Positions 37,144 through 45,143 of a DNA stretch of 64,000 nucleotides are shown in pieces. Position 1 is the first letter of the stretch. Each line of letters begins with the position of its first letter. The stretch is from Haloplanus natans DSM 17983 (GTDB lineage Archaea > Halobacteriota > Halobacteria > Halobacteriales > Haloferacaceae), in contig NZ_KE386573.1 of NCBI RefSeq assembly GCF_000427685.1, positions 3,084,938 through 3,148,937 of the forward strand, written 5' to 3'. The notes under the pieces are model-generated. The model made no database searches and was not told the origin of the DNA. It saw only the letters and a list, made by a program, of their open reading frames with translations. Position numbers and translations under genes: made by a program.

Positions 37144-39126
37144 ATGGAGTGTGCGTTCGTCGGGTGTGGCGCCGTCGCCCGGAAGTACGCCGCCACGCTC
37201 GACGACTCGGGGCTTTCGGTGACCGCCGTCTGCGACATCGATTCCGACCGCGCCGCCGACTTCGCGGCCGAGTGTGGCGGGCGGGCGTACACGGACCTCG
37301 ACGTGATGCTCGACGCCGAGGCGAGCCCCCTGATCCTGAACTGCACGAGCCACGGCGCCCACGCCGACGTGACGGAGCGTGCTCTGCGGGGCGGCCGACA
37401 CGTCTGGAGCGAGAAACCGCTCGCGCTCGACGGCGGGCGGGCGCGGGACCTAGTCACGCTCGCGGAGCGCCGGGGACTGGCGCTTGGCTGTGCGCCGATC
37501 AACGACACCTGCGAGGCCCAGCGGCTCGTGCGAAGGGCGCTCGACGACGGCCGTCTGGGCCGGGTGCGACTGGCCTACGCCCACGCTCACGTCGGGCGGG
37601 TGACCGAGTGGCACGACGACCCCGGTTCCTTTCTCGACGTGGGGCCGCTGTACGACGGAGCGGTCTACCCGCTGACCCTCCTCGTCGCGTGGTTCGGCCC
37701 GGTCGAGCGGGTTCGCGTCGCCGACGCCGCCGACCCGTGGCCCGACCGCGCGGCCGAGCGGCCGACGCGGCCGAGCCACATCGAGGCGACGCTGTCGTTC
37801 GCGGACGGCCCGCTGGTCCGCCTGACCGCGAGTTTCTACGCGCCCCACCGAAGCCGGGAGTTCACGAGCCTCGAACTCCACGGCGACGACGGCTCGTGTT
37901 ACCTCGACGACGCCGGCGACCTCGGGGGGGAGCCGGGCCACCACGTCGCCTTCGGCCGCGAGGGACGGGAGTATACGTCGATGGCGCTGCAGGAGCCCTC
38001 GTCCCGGACGCCGTATCTCGCCGGCCCCGAGCGACTGGCGGCGAGCGTGGATCGAGGGGCGCCCGACCGGGCGACTGCGCGGCGGGGCGCCCACGTCGTT
38101 GCCGTCTGTAACGCCGTCGAGGAGGCGGCCGAACGGGCGGCGAGCGTCGCCGTCGACGGGGGCGGCGTCGCCACGCGCGAGCAACGGCGACCGGTGTGGG
38201 GGCACGCCGGCCGGGGCGGCGTCGGCGACCCGCCGGGACCGCCGGCCGCCGCCCTTCGTCTGCCGCCCGTCGGCTTCGGGTGTTCGCGCTACCGCGACGG
38301 CGAGTACGTCGACCGCCGTGACTCAATCGCGGCCGCGCTGGACGCCGGCTACCGCTTGCTCGACTCCGCGGAACTGTACGGCAACGAGGACCGAATCGGC
38401 GAGATTCTCGCGGCGCCGGGGAGTCCCGACCGCGACGCGCTCTTTCTCGCGAGCAAGGCGTGGAACACGAACCACGGTCACGTCGCGGAGGCGTGCGAGA
38501 CGACACTCGACGCACTCGGCGTGGACGCGCTCGACTGTTACATGCTCCACTGGCCGGACGCGTGGGCGTACACCGGCCCGCTCCGTGGCCTCGCCGAGTT
38601 GCCGGTCGCGGAGCAGGAGCGGCTGACCTTCCCCGAGGACGACGATGGGGAGCGGGCAACGGCGGACGTGGATCTGGAGGCGGCGTGGCGGGGGTTGGAG
38701 GCGCTGTACGACCGGGGTCTCGTCGCGTCGCTCGGGATCTGTAACGTCGACCGGGCGACGCTCTCTCGAGTCGTCGAGTTTTCCCGCGTCCCGCCGGCGG
38801 TGGTGCAGGTGGAGCGCCATCCGTACCGCCCCTGCGACGACCTGGTGTCGTGGTGTCACGAGCGTGGCATCCGGGTGGTCGCACACTCGCCGCTGTCGGC
38901 GCCGGGCCTGCTCGACGAGCCCGCAGTCCGGGAGACGGCGGCGGAGCTGGGCTGTTCGCCCGCGGCGGCCGTCCTCGCGTGGAACGTCGACCGGGGCGTC
39001 GTCCCCATCCCGTCGAGCACCGACCCGGATCACGTCGTCGAGAACCTCGCGGCGGCGGGACATCGTCTCACTGACGGGGGGCGCGAGCGGCTGGCCGCCC
39101 TGGAAGAGCCGGGGTTCGAGCGATGA
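37144..39126 (+). CDS. Fusion of Gfo/Idh/MocA oxidoreductase and aldo/keto reductase
   Basis: A 660-residue protein with two redox enzymes in one chain. Residues 1-340 form a Gfo/Idh/MocA domain: CAFVGCGAVARKYA (Rossmann) and WSEKPLAL (EKP, about 90). Residues 370-655 form an aldo/keto reductase: FGCSRYRDGEYV, Tyr in SAELYGNED (about 411), Lys in LASKAWN (about 437), His in MLHWPDAW (about 469), then SLGICNVD and VPIPSSTDPDHV. Both halves keep catalytic residues, so it is a real bifunctional enzyme rather than a read-through. I chose ATG 37144; TTTTTAC lies about 30 bases before it. The substrates are probably a sugar nucleotide or polyol. Confidence 0.85.
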   Translation: MECAFVGCGAVARKYAATLDDSGLSVTAVCDIDSDRAADFAAECGGRAYTDLDVMLDAEASPLILNCTSHGAHADVTERALRGGRHVWSEKPLALDGGRARDLVTLAERRGLALGCAPINDTCEAQRLVRRALDDGRLGRVRLAYAHAHVGRVTEWHDDPGSFLDVGPLYDGAVYPLTLLVAWFGPVERVRVADAADPWPDRAAERPTRPSHIEATLSFADGPLVRLTASFYAPHRSREFTSLELHGDDGSCYLDDAGDLGGEPGHHVAFGREGREYTSMALQEPSSRTPYLAGPERLAASVDRGAPDRATARRGAHVVAVCNAVEEAAERAASVAVDGGGVATREQRRPVWGHAGRGGVGDPPGPPAAALRLPPVGFGCSRYRDGEYVDRRDSIAAALDAGYRLLDSAELYGNEDRIGEILAAPGSPDRDALFLASKAWNTNHGHVAEACETTLDALGVDALDCYMLHWPDAWAYTGPLRGLAELPVAEQERLTFPEDDDGERATADVDLEAAWRGLEALYDRGLVASLGICNVDRATLSRVVEFSRVPPAVVQVERHPYRPCDDLVSWCHERGIRVVAHSPLSAPGLLDEPAVRETAAELGCSPAAAVLAWNVDRGVVPIPSSTDPDHVVENLAAAGHRLTDGGRERLAALEEPGFER

Positions 39127-39872
39127 GCGGTCGCGAGGGAACCGTCACCGAGCGTCGACACGTAGCGGCCACGGCCGTCGTGGGCGTGGCGGCGGCGGCG
39201 GTGGCGGTCGGCGGGTGGACCGTCGTCGCCGACGCCGCGACACGCGGGGCCGCGAACCGCTGGGTCCTGATCGCGGGCGCGGCACTGGCGTACGAAGTCG
39301 GCTTCGTCGCCTACCACCTCGACGCCGACCGGGTGGGCGTGGCGCTTGTGCCCCCGAACCTGGTCACGCTGGCCCGCGGCGGGCTGTACGCCGCGACGGC
39401 GGGGTTCCTGTTCGTCCCGCCGGTGACCCCCGTCGTGCGGTGGGCGCCCGCGGCGTGTTACGGGACGGGCGTCGTCCTCGATTTCGTCGACGGCAGCCTC
39501 GCCCGACGGATGGGACGAACCACGGCGCTCGGGGCGAAACTCGACCTCGCGTTCGACACGCTGGGCTTTCTCGTCGCACCCCTCGTTGCCGTGGCCTGGG
39601 GACGGCTCCCGGTCGCGTATCTCTCGTTGTCGGCCGCGCGGTACGTCTACCGCGCGGGGATCGGGTGGCGAACGCGACGCGGGCGGTCGGTCGGCGACCT
39701 GCCCGCGAGCCGGATTCGTCGCCCGCTGGCCGCGCTCCAGATGGGTTTTATCGCCGTCGCGCTGGCGCCGGTTCTGCCGGCGTCCGTGATTCATCCCGTC
39801 GCCGTCGTGGTCCTCGTGCCGTCGCTCGCGACGTTCGCTCGGGACTACCTGACCGTCACCGGGCGGCTGTAG
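39123..39872 (+). CDS. CDP-alcohol phosphatidyltransferase family membrane protein
   Basis: A 249-residue membrane enzyme with about six hydrophobic segments. The family motif D-x2-DG-x2-AR-x8-G-x3-D-x3-D is complete in LDFVDGSLARRMGRTTALG followed by AKLDLAFD. These enzymes join a CDP-activated lipid or alcohol to a second alcohol, releasing CMP. It overlaps the Gfo-AKR gene by four bases, so the two are co-translated. The acceptor may be the polyol or modified sugar made by the neighbouring oxidoreductases. Confidence 0.88.
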   Translation: MSGREGTVTERRHVAATAVVGVAAAAVAVGGWTVVADAATRGAANRWVLIAGAALAYEVGFVAYHLDADRVGVALVPPNLVTLARGGLYAATAGFLFVPPVTPVVRWAPAACYGTGVVLDFVDGSLARRMGRTTALGAKLDLAFDTLGFLVAPLVAVAWGRLPVAYLSLSAARYVYRAGIGWRTRRGRSVGDLPASRIRRPLAALQMGFIAVALAPVLPASVIHPVAVVVLVPSLATFARDYLTVTGRL

Positions 39873-39926
39873 TCGCGGTCGGAGCGGCCACCACGACATC
39901 CGGGTCGTGAGGGGCGGCAGTATGAA

Positions 39927-41003
39927 GTGACACGCGGCGCTAGACCGGGCGTGACAGGGAGCGTCGAGGGCGGGCGATCCGGAGTCGACCCGCCGGCGAG
40001 CGGCCGATCACTCTACTTCACCGGCCCCCGGACGGTCCGGATCGAACGGGAGGCTATTTCCGGCCCCGATCCGGACGAGGTGCTCGTCGAGACACGGGTC
40101 TCGGCGGTGAGTTCGGGCACCGAACTCCTGATCTATCGGGGCGAGATGCCCCGCGACCTCCCGGCCGACGGGAGCATCGACGCTCTCACGGGCGACCTGA
40201 GCTACCCGCTCAAATACGGCTACGCGACGGTCGGCGACGTGGTGGCGACGGGATCGGCCGTCGACGACGGCTGGCGCGGGCGGACGGTCTTCGCGTTCAA
40301 CCCCCACGAGAGCCACTTCACGGCCACGCCGGACGACCTCGTGCCCGTCCCGGAGGGGCTGTCTCCGTCGACGGCCGCCCTGCTCCCCACCGCGGAGACG
40401 GCGACGACGCTCGTCATGGACGGCCGGCCGCGGGTGGGCGAACGCGTCGTCGTCTTCGGCGCGGGGATGGTCGGTCTCGTCACGACGAGCGTCCTCGCCG
40501 AGTTCCCGCTGGAGCGGTTGACGGTGGTCGAACCCGTCGCTCACCGGCGGGAGATGGCGGCGAGCCTCGGCGCCGACGAGACGCTGACGCCCGACCGGGC
40601 GGCGCGGGTCGGCGAACGGGGCGATCCGGCGGGCGCGGATCTGGTGTACGAACTCTCCGGGCAGCCGACGACGCTCGACGACGCCATCGACGCCGTCGGC
40701 TACGACGGGCGAATCGTCGTCGGGTCGTGGTACGGGCGCAAGCGCGCCGAAACGGATCTGGGTGGGTTCTTTCACCGCAACCGGATCGACGTATCCTCGA
40801 GCCAGGTGAGCACGCTCGCGCCCGACCTCCGGGGGCGGTGGACGAAGGAGCGGCGGCTAGACACCGCGTGGGAACGGCTGGACGACGTGGCGGCCGACCG
40901 CCTCGTCACCCACCGCGTCCCCTTCGAGGACGCCGCCGAGGCCTACCGCCTCCTCGACGAGGGGCCGGAGAACGCGCTACAGGTGTTGCTGACGTACGAG
41001 TAG
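39927..41003 (+). CDS. Zinc-type alcohol dehydrogenase-like protein (MDR family)
   Basis: A 358-residue medium-chain dehydrogenase/reductase from GTG 39927; a second GTG at 39951 is an alternative. The Rossmann motif is VVVFGAGMVGLVTTSVL. The catalytic zinc ligands of true alcohol dehydrogenases are missing: the usual Cys near residue 60 is replaced in SAVSSGTELLIYRG, and no four-Cys structural zinc loop is present. Such zinc-less MDR proteins (bacterial bchC-like and sugar dehydrogenases) use NAD(P) on sugar or isoprenoid alcohols. It lies 54 bases after the phosphotransferase gene. Confidence 0.82.
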   Translation: MTRGARPGVTGSVEGGRSGVDPPASGRSLYFTGPRTVRIEREAISGPDPDEVLVETRVSAVSSGTELLIYRGEMPRDLPADGSIDALTGDLSYPLKYGYATVGDVVATGSAVDDGWRGRTVFAFNPHESHFTATPDDLVPVPEGLSPSTAALLPTAETATTLVMDGRPRVGERVVVFGAGMVGLVTTSVLAEFPLERLTVVEPVAHRREMAASLGADETLTPDRAARVGERGDPAGADLVYELSGQPTTLDDAIDAVGYDGRIVVGSWYGRKRAETDLGGFFHRNRIDVSSSQVSTLAPDLRGRWTKERRLDTAWERLDDVAADRLVTHRVPFEDAAEAYRLLDEGPENALQVLLTYE

Positions 41004-41062
41004 CGGAGGCGACCGGACCGGGCCGGCCGACAGTATAAGTCACTCCACGGCAACGAACCGAT

Positions 41063-41440
41063 ATGTACCGGCTCTCGGTTTCGCGGGACTTCGTCGCCCA
41101 GCATTTCCTGACCGTCCCGAACCCCGGCCCGGAGGGGGAGGTACACAGCCACCACTTCGAGGTGGCCGTCCGCCTCGCCGGCCCCGAACTGAACGAGTAC
41201 GGCTACCTCGTCGACATCGACGCCGTGAACGCCGCGCTCGACGAGTTGGAGGCCCGGTATCGCGACGCGCTCTTGAACGACCTGCCGGAGTTCGAGGGGG
41301 AGAACCCGAGCGTCGAGCGGTTCGCCCGCCTGTTCGGCGACCGGTTCGTCGAGCGCGTCCCCACGGAGATGCCCACGGAACTGACCGTCCGGATGTGGGA
41401 AGACGAGGACGCGTGGGCGAGTCACGAGCGAGCCCTCTGA
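41063..41440 (+). CDS. 6-pyruvoyltetrahydropterin synthase-fold protein with Glu in place of Cys
   Basis: A 125-residue tunnel-fold protein of the PTPS/QueD family. Zinc ligands are His14 (in VAQHFL) and His28 and His30 (in EGEVHSHHFEV). In PTPS and QueD the catalytic residue four before the first of these His is Cys; here it is Glu24. PTPS-III enzymes of folate synthesis carry this same Cys-to-Glu change. The C-terminal VRMWEDEDAWASHE matches the family. It shares one base with the methyltransferase start (TGATG). It is probably not the queuosine/archaeosine QueD; a pterin aldolase-like role on a pterin or sugar is my inference. Confidence 0.82.
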   Translation: MYRLSVSRDFVAQHFLTVPNPGPEGEVHSHHFEVAVRLAGPELNEYGYLVDIDAVNAALDELEARYRDALLNDLPEFEGENPSVERFARLFGDRFVERVPTEMPTELTVRMWEDEDAWASHERAL

Positions 41441-42255
41441 TGGAGCACGCCGACCGGCGGTATCTGGAGGCGAAGCGGACGGTCGACGACCGGGCGCTCG
41501 ACCACCGGGTCCGTGACCGCCTCCTCGACGAACTCCCGGACGCGCCGCGGATTCGCGAGGCCGGCGTCGGGACGGGCGTCACGGTACCTCGACTCCTCGA
41601 CTGGGGGGTCACCGCCGGCGACTATCTGGGCGTCGACCGCGACCCCGACGTGATCGAGTACGCTCGGGAGCGACGGGCGAGCGAGTGCGGCGGCGACCGG
41701 ATCGAGGGCGGATTTCGAGTGGACGACCTGACCGTCCGGTTCGAGCAGGGGGACGCGCTGACGGCGTTCGAGGGGGCGGAGGCCGACTGCGTCGTCGCAC
41801 AGGCGTTTCTCGATCTGGTTCCGGTCGACGGCGCGCTGGACGCCTTCGCCGACGCGCTGACACCGGGTGGCCTGGTGTATGCGCCGATCACCTTCGACGG
41901 CGAGACGACCTTCCAACCCGACCACCCGGCCGACGACGCCGTCGTCGCGGCGTACCACGACGCCATCGACGCCGAACCGGGCCGGGACGCCCGCGCCGGC
42001 CGGCACCTGCTCGACCGCTGTCGCGCCCGCGACGGTGACCTGCTTGCCGTCGGCGCGTCGGACTGGATCGTCTACCCCCCGTATCCGGCCGACGAGCGGG
42101 CCTTTCTCGCGACGATTCTGGAGTTCGTCGCCGAGGCGGTCGGCGGGCGAGTCGCGGGCGCGGACGACTGGCTCCGGACGCGCCGCCGCCAACTCGACGC
42201 CGGGCGGTTGAGCTACGTCGCACACGGCTACGACGCCCTCTACCGCGTCGAGTGA
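41440..42255 (+). CDS. Class I SAM-dependent methyltransferase
   Basis: A 271-residue methyltransferase. Motif I is IREAGVGTGVTVPRLL, followed by YLGVDRDPDVIEYARER and, for motif IV, DCVVAQAFLDLVPV; GGLVYAPITFDGETTF follows. The ATG at 41440 is coupled to the upstream stop (TGATG). The substrate is unknown. Overall it resembles enzymes acting on small molecules. It ends four bases into the flippase-like gene. Confidence 0.8.
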   Translation: MEHADRRYLEAKRTVDDRALDHRVRDRLLDELPDAPRIREAGVGTGVTVPRLLDWGVTAGDYLGVDRDPDVIEYARERRASECGGDRIEGGFRVDDLTVRFEQGDALTAFEGAEADCVVAQAFLDLVPVDGALDAFADALTPGGLVYAPITFDGETTFQPDHPADDAVVAAYHDAIDAEPGRDARAGRHLLDRCRARDGDLLAVGASDWIVYPPYPADERAFLATILEFVAEAVGGRVAGADDWLRTRRRQLDAGRLSYVAHGYDALYRVE

Positions 42256-43286
42256 CGATGCGTAACGGCCGGCGGCGGACGGCCGGGTGGGCGCTCGTCG
42301 CGCTCGTCGGCCTGTGGCTCTACCTGTGGACCGTCGGCGTCGACGCCATCGTTTCGGCGCTCGGGCGGGTCGACCCCGCCGACGCCGCGGCGCTCGTCGC
42401 CGCCGGCTGGATGTCCGTTGTCGCCTGGGGCGTCTCGCTCCATCTCGTCCTCCGTCGGCTGGACGCGCCGACGACGCTGCCGGCGTCGGTCGGGCTGTTC
42501 GCGGCGTCGGCGTTCCTGAACAACGTCACGCCGTTCGGACAGGCGGGGGGCGACCCGGTGAGCGGGGCGCTGGTGGCGCGGATCGAGGGGATTCCCTTCG
42601 AGCGCGGGTTCGCGGGCGTCGTGAGCGTGGGCGCCGCCAACACCGTCGCCGTCGTCGGTCTCGGGGTCTGCGGGGGCGCCGCCATCCTCGCGACGGCCGC
42701 CGTCGGGGACGCGCTCCGCGTCGCCCTCGTGGTCACCGCGGCGGTCGTGGCGGCGGCCGGCGTCGTCGCGGTCCTAGCGTGGCGGCGGCGCGAGCGACTC
42801 GTCGTCCGCGCCGGCGGGTGGCTCGGGGACGGGATGGAACGGCTCGGCGGCGTGGTCCCCGGCGTCGACCCGCCGGACCGGGAACGGATCGTCGAAGGGA
42901 GCCGGGGATTCGTCGTCGCGCTCGAACGCGTCGGTGACTCGCGACGACGGCTCGCGGCCGTCCTCCTGCTCGGCGTTTGCGGCCATCTCGCGGTGGCGGC
43001 GACGCTGTGGCTCTCGCTCGCGGCGCTCGACGCCACCGTCTCGCCCGTCCGGGTGCTGGTCGTCGTGCCCGTCGCGCGGCTGGCCGGCGCGTCGCCGACG
43101 CCCGGCGGGACGGCGAGCGCGGAGGCGCTGCTGACCGGGTTGCTCGTGGCCGTGGGCGGCGTCGCGATGCCCGTCGCCGCCGCCGCGGCGCTGGTCTACC
43201 GGGCCGCCGCGTTCTGGCTCCCGACGGCCGGAGGTGGCGTCGTCACCGCGCTCTTGCTCCTGACCGCTCAGGACTCGCGGCGGTAG
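42252..43286 (+). CDS. Flippase-like membrane protein (UPF0104 / lysylphosphatidylglycerol synthase TM type)
   Basis: A 344-residue integral membrane protein with about eight hydrophobic segments. The region SAFLNNVTPFGQAGGDPVSGALVARIEG with PFGQAGGDP is the central UPF0104 (AglD/MprF-TM) motif, and RLAGASPTPGGTASAEALLTGL is the second conserved PTPGG box. The family includes proteins that flip or polymerise lipid-linked sugars. Start is GTG 42252 overlapping the previous stop (GTGA) or ATG 42258. Its place at the end of this cluster suggests it moves the finished lipid-linked product across the membrane. Confidence 0.8.
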   Translation: MTMRNGRRRTAGWALVALVGLWLYLWTVGVDAIVSALGRVDPADAAALVAAGWMSVVAWGVSLHLVLRRLDAPTTLPASVGLFAASAFLNNVTPFGQAGGDPVSGALVARIEGIPFERGFAGVVSVGAANTVAVVGLGVCGGAAILATAAVGDALRVALVVTAAVVAAAGVVAVLAWRRRERLVVRAGGWLGDGMERLGGVVPGVDPPDRERIVEGSRGFVVALERVGDSRRRLAAVLLLGVCGHLAVAATLWLSLAALDATVSPVRVLVVVPVARLAGASPTPGGTASAEALLTGLLVAVGGVAMPVAAAAALVYRAAAFWLPTAGGGVVTALLLLTAQDSRR

Positions 43287-43621
43287 AGGACGACCAGAAT
43301 AGCGATCAGGGAGATCTGAACGATTTTGTCCCCGATACCGCCCGGACTGAGCACGTCCGGCCAGTTGAAGACGAAGTAGAGGACGACCTGGATGCCCGTG
43401 AACGGAATCCCGACGAGATAGAGGAGGCGACGGCGAACGTCGACGAGAAGCAGGAAAATGGCGACGAAGAAGGCGACACCGGCGAGGACGAAGCTGACAC
43501 CCTGCGCGGTGTCGATGGCGAGGACACCGAAGTAGAGGTGGACGACGCCGGTGATGCTGGCGAGGACGATGCCGATCCAGTGAAGCGGCGTGAGCGACTC
43601 GGTCTCGAAAGGAGTTGTCAT
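43268..43621 (-). CDS. Small four-helix membrane protein
   Basis: A 117-residue membrane protein from ATG 43621 with about four hydrophobic helices (LHWIGIVLASITGVVHLYFGV, then FVLAGVAFFVAIFLLLV, further helices near 70 and 95, all given in part). Its 3' end overlaps the flippase gene by 19 bases in opposite orientation. Phrases such as LTPLHWIGIVLA and VRRRLLYLVGIPFTG recur in haloarchaeal membrane proteins of this size, but no function is known to me. Confidence 0.7.
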   Translation of the reverse strand: MTTPFETESLTPLHWIGIVLASITGVVHLYFGVLAIDTAQGVSFVLAGVAFFVAIFLLLVDVRRRLLYLVGIPFTGIQVVLYFVFNWPDVLSPGGIGDKIVQISLIAILVVLYRRES

Positions 43622-43701
43622 GGGGTTCGATACCACGCCGGCGGATAAAACGAATGGGGTCGGGCGTACGCTTATCCACCGTCGATCCGTCAACGCGTGG
43701 C

Positions 43702-44415
43702 ATGGGAATCGAGTACGTGCGGCGAGCGGCGGACCCGGCGGTGTCGGTCGTCGTCCCCTCGGTGCCGACGTACGACCACGAACCGACCATCGACGAGCTA
43801 GAGGCACAGACCCTCGATCGGCCGTACGAAATCATCCTCGTCGACGACGGTACCGTCGACCGGTCGGCGGCCCGCAACCGGGGGCTGGAGGCGGCGTCGG
43901 CCGAGGTGGTGGCGATGACCGACGACGACACCAGACCACCGGAGACCTGGCTGACGACCGCATACGAGGCGTTCGCGGCCGATCCGGACCTGGTCTGTCT
44001 GGAGGGGCCGGTGTACGGCGGCTGTCGGAGCTTCGGACCCCGCCACTACGTCGGCTGTAACCTCGCGGCGCGCCGTGACGCCGCGCTCGACGTAGGGGGT
44101 TTTCGGTCGGCGTTCTCCGAGTGGCGCGAGGACGTGGAGTTCGGGTGGCGAATGGAGGCGGAAGCCGACGGACACTGTCGATTCGAGGAGGCGTTCCGGA
44201 TGTGTCACCCGGACGTACCGCGGACGGCGTTCGACCCGAAGCTAGAGCGGCGGCTGAGACGTGAGTATCCGGATCGCTACGCCGACGTGATGGACGTGAC
44301 GTGGACGCGGCGGTGGTATCGGCGGGCGCGGGCGGCGGGGCTCACCCAGCCGGTTCAACGGGTTCGTAACGCCATTGGCCGCCGGCTCTGGGGGGAGTGC
44401 CGCAGCCGATGGTAG
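43702..44415 (+). CDS. Glycosyltransferase family 2-like protein
   Basis: A 237-residue GT-A fold protein from ATG 43702. The nucleotide-sugar site is the phrase VSVVVPSVPTYDHEPTID with YEIILVDDGTVDRSAARNRGLEAA, and the acidic metal triad is AMTDDDTRPP. The acceptor-side segment is ALDVGGFRSAFSEWREDVEFGWRMEA, with ED-x2-FGWR as in GT2 enzymes. There is no membrane helix, so it acts at the inner face. It lies beside the UPF0104 membrane protein and is probably a second sugar-adding step of the cluster. Confidence 0.85.
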   Translation: MGIEYVRRAADPAVSVVVPSVPTYDHEPTIDELEAQTLDRPYEIILVDDGTVDRSAARNRGLEAASAEVVAMTDDDTRPPETWLTTAYEAFAADPDLVCLEGPVYGGCRSFGPRHYVGCNLAARRDAALDVGGFRSAFSEWREDVEFGWRMEAEADGHCRFEEAFRMCHPDVPRTAFDPKLERRLRREYPDRYADVMDVTWTRRWYRRARAAGLTQPVQRVRNAIGRRLWGECRSRW

Positions 44416-44417
44416 CG

Positions 44418-44663
44418 TCAGCGTCGGCGGGCGAAGTGGCCGTAGATCGAACAGCCATCGAGCGGCGTACGGAGCGCGGACAGAATCAGAATCGGGAGCA
44501 TCGCGGTCGCCGCCTTGGCCGCGAGGGCCGGTCCGGCGAGGTGTGCGACGAGCGCGACGACGGCGAGTGTCGTCACCATCACGGCGCCGAGCGCGACCCG
44601 TGCGCTGTCGACACCGCCACCCGGCTCGGTTCCCCACTGGTTCTGATCGAAGACGGCGGCCAT
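44418..44663 (-). CDS. Small membrane protein of unknown function
   Basis: An 81-residue protein with one or two hydrophobic segments (VALGAVMVTTLAVVALVAHLAG and MLPILILSALRTPL). Both ends are polar: the N-terminus is FDQNQWGTEPGG, and a single Cys near the C-terminus (LDGCSIYGHF) precedes a basic end. No family is recognised. A TATA-like AAATATATTG lies about 35 bases upstream and two direct repeats further back, so it may be regulated. Confidence 0.5.
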   Translation of the reverse strand: MAAVFDQNQWGTEPGGGVDSARVALGAVMVTTLAVVALVAHLAGPALAAKAATAMLPILILSALRTPLDGCSIYGHFARRR

Positions 44664-44692
44664 CGTTCTGATAGCAAATTATGGCTCGACCA

Positions 44693-44782
44693 CAATATAT
44701 TTAATGAGGTAATTATCGATCATTATTAAAATGAACGTTACTGAAAGATTCTGCCGGAAGCGCAACTGAACGTTCCTGAAGG
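44693..44782 (-). promoter_or_regulatory. Promoter region with two 16-base direct repeats
   Basis: On the minus strand, ATTAAATATATTG (44693-44705) is a strong TATA candidate for the gene starting at 44663. Upstream of it, TGAACGTTACTGAAAG (44732-44747) and TGAACGTTCCTGAAGG (44767-44782) match at 14 of 16 bases, 35 bases apart. Each holds the palindrome AACGTT. The arrangement suggests binding sites for a regulator. Confidence 0.45.
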
Positions 44783-44824
44783 AGACGCGGCGCCGGGGGG
44801 GAAAGCGAGCGAGCGGCGGGGCGA

Positions 44825-45073
44825 TTAGGGGTCGAAGTTCGCCATATACGAGCGGTGGAGACGGTAGAACAGCACCATGCCGCCGACCCAGCTGAGGATG
44901 CCGTAGGCGGCGTAGGCGAGGGCGGGGAGGTCGAGATAGAAGTACATATACGAGCCGATCAGGAGGTAGACGGCGACGAAGACGCCCAGAATACGGATAC
45001 CACGACTCGAGACCTGCTGTTTCGGATTGACCATAGACATCTGACGCTGGCGGTTCTGGGTCCGCCCAGCCAT
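44825..45073 (-). CDS. Small two-helix membrane protein
   Basis: An 82-residue protein from ATG 45073. A basic, Gln/Asn-rich N-terminus (GRTQNRQRQM, then NPKQQVSSRG) is followed by two hydrophobic helices, ILGVFVAVYLLIGSYMYFY and ALAYAAYGILSWVGGMVLF. The C-terminal HRSYMANFDP faces the cytoplasm. A TATTTT-like box lies about 28 bases upstream. I do not recognise a family. It is divergent from gapII; the starts are 71 bases apart. Confidence 0.6.
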   Translation of the reverse strand: MAGRTQNRQRQMSMVNPKQQVSSRGIRILGVFVAVYLLIGSYMYFYLDLPALAYAAYGILSWVGGMVLFYRLHRSYMANFDP

Positions 45074-45114
45074 TAAATACGAAAGTTCATGCAAAATATG
45101 CGATGGGCGTCGGT

Positions 45115-45122
45115 ACTATATG
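45115..45122 (+). promoter_or_regulatory. TATA-like box for the type II GAPDH gene
   Basis: ACTATATG lies 22-29 bases before ATG 45144 and supports that start over an in-frame TTG/ATG-like codon eight residues earlier. Confidence 0.5.
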
Positions 45123-45143
45123 AGGGAGCGGTCAACGACGCGT

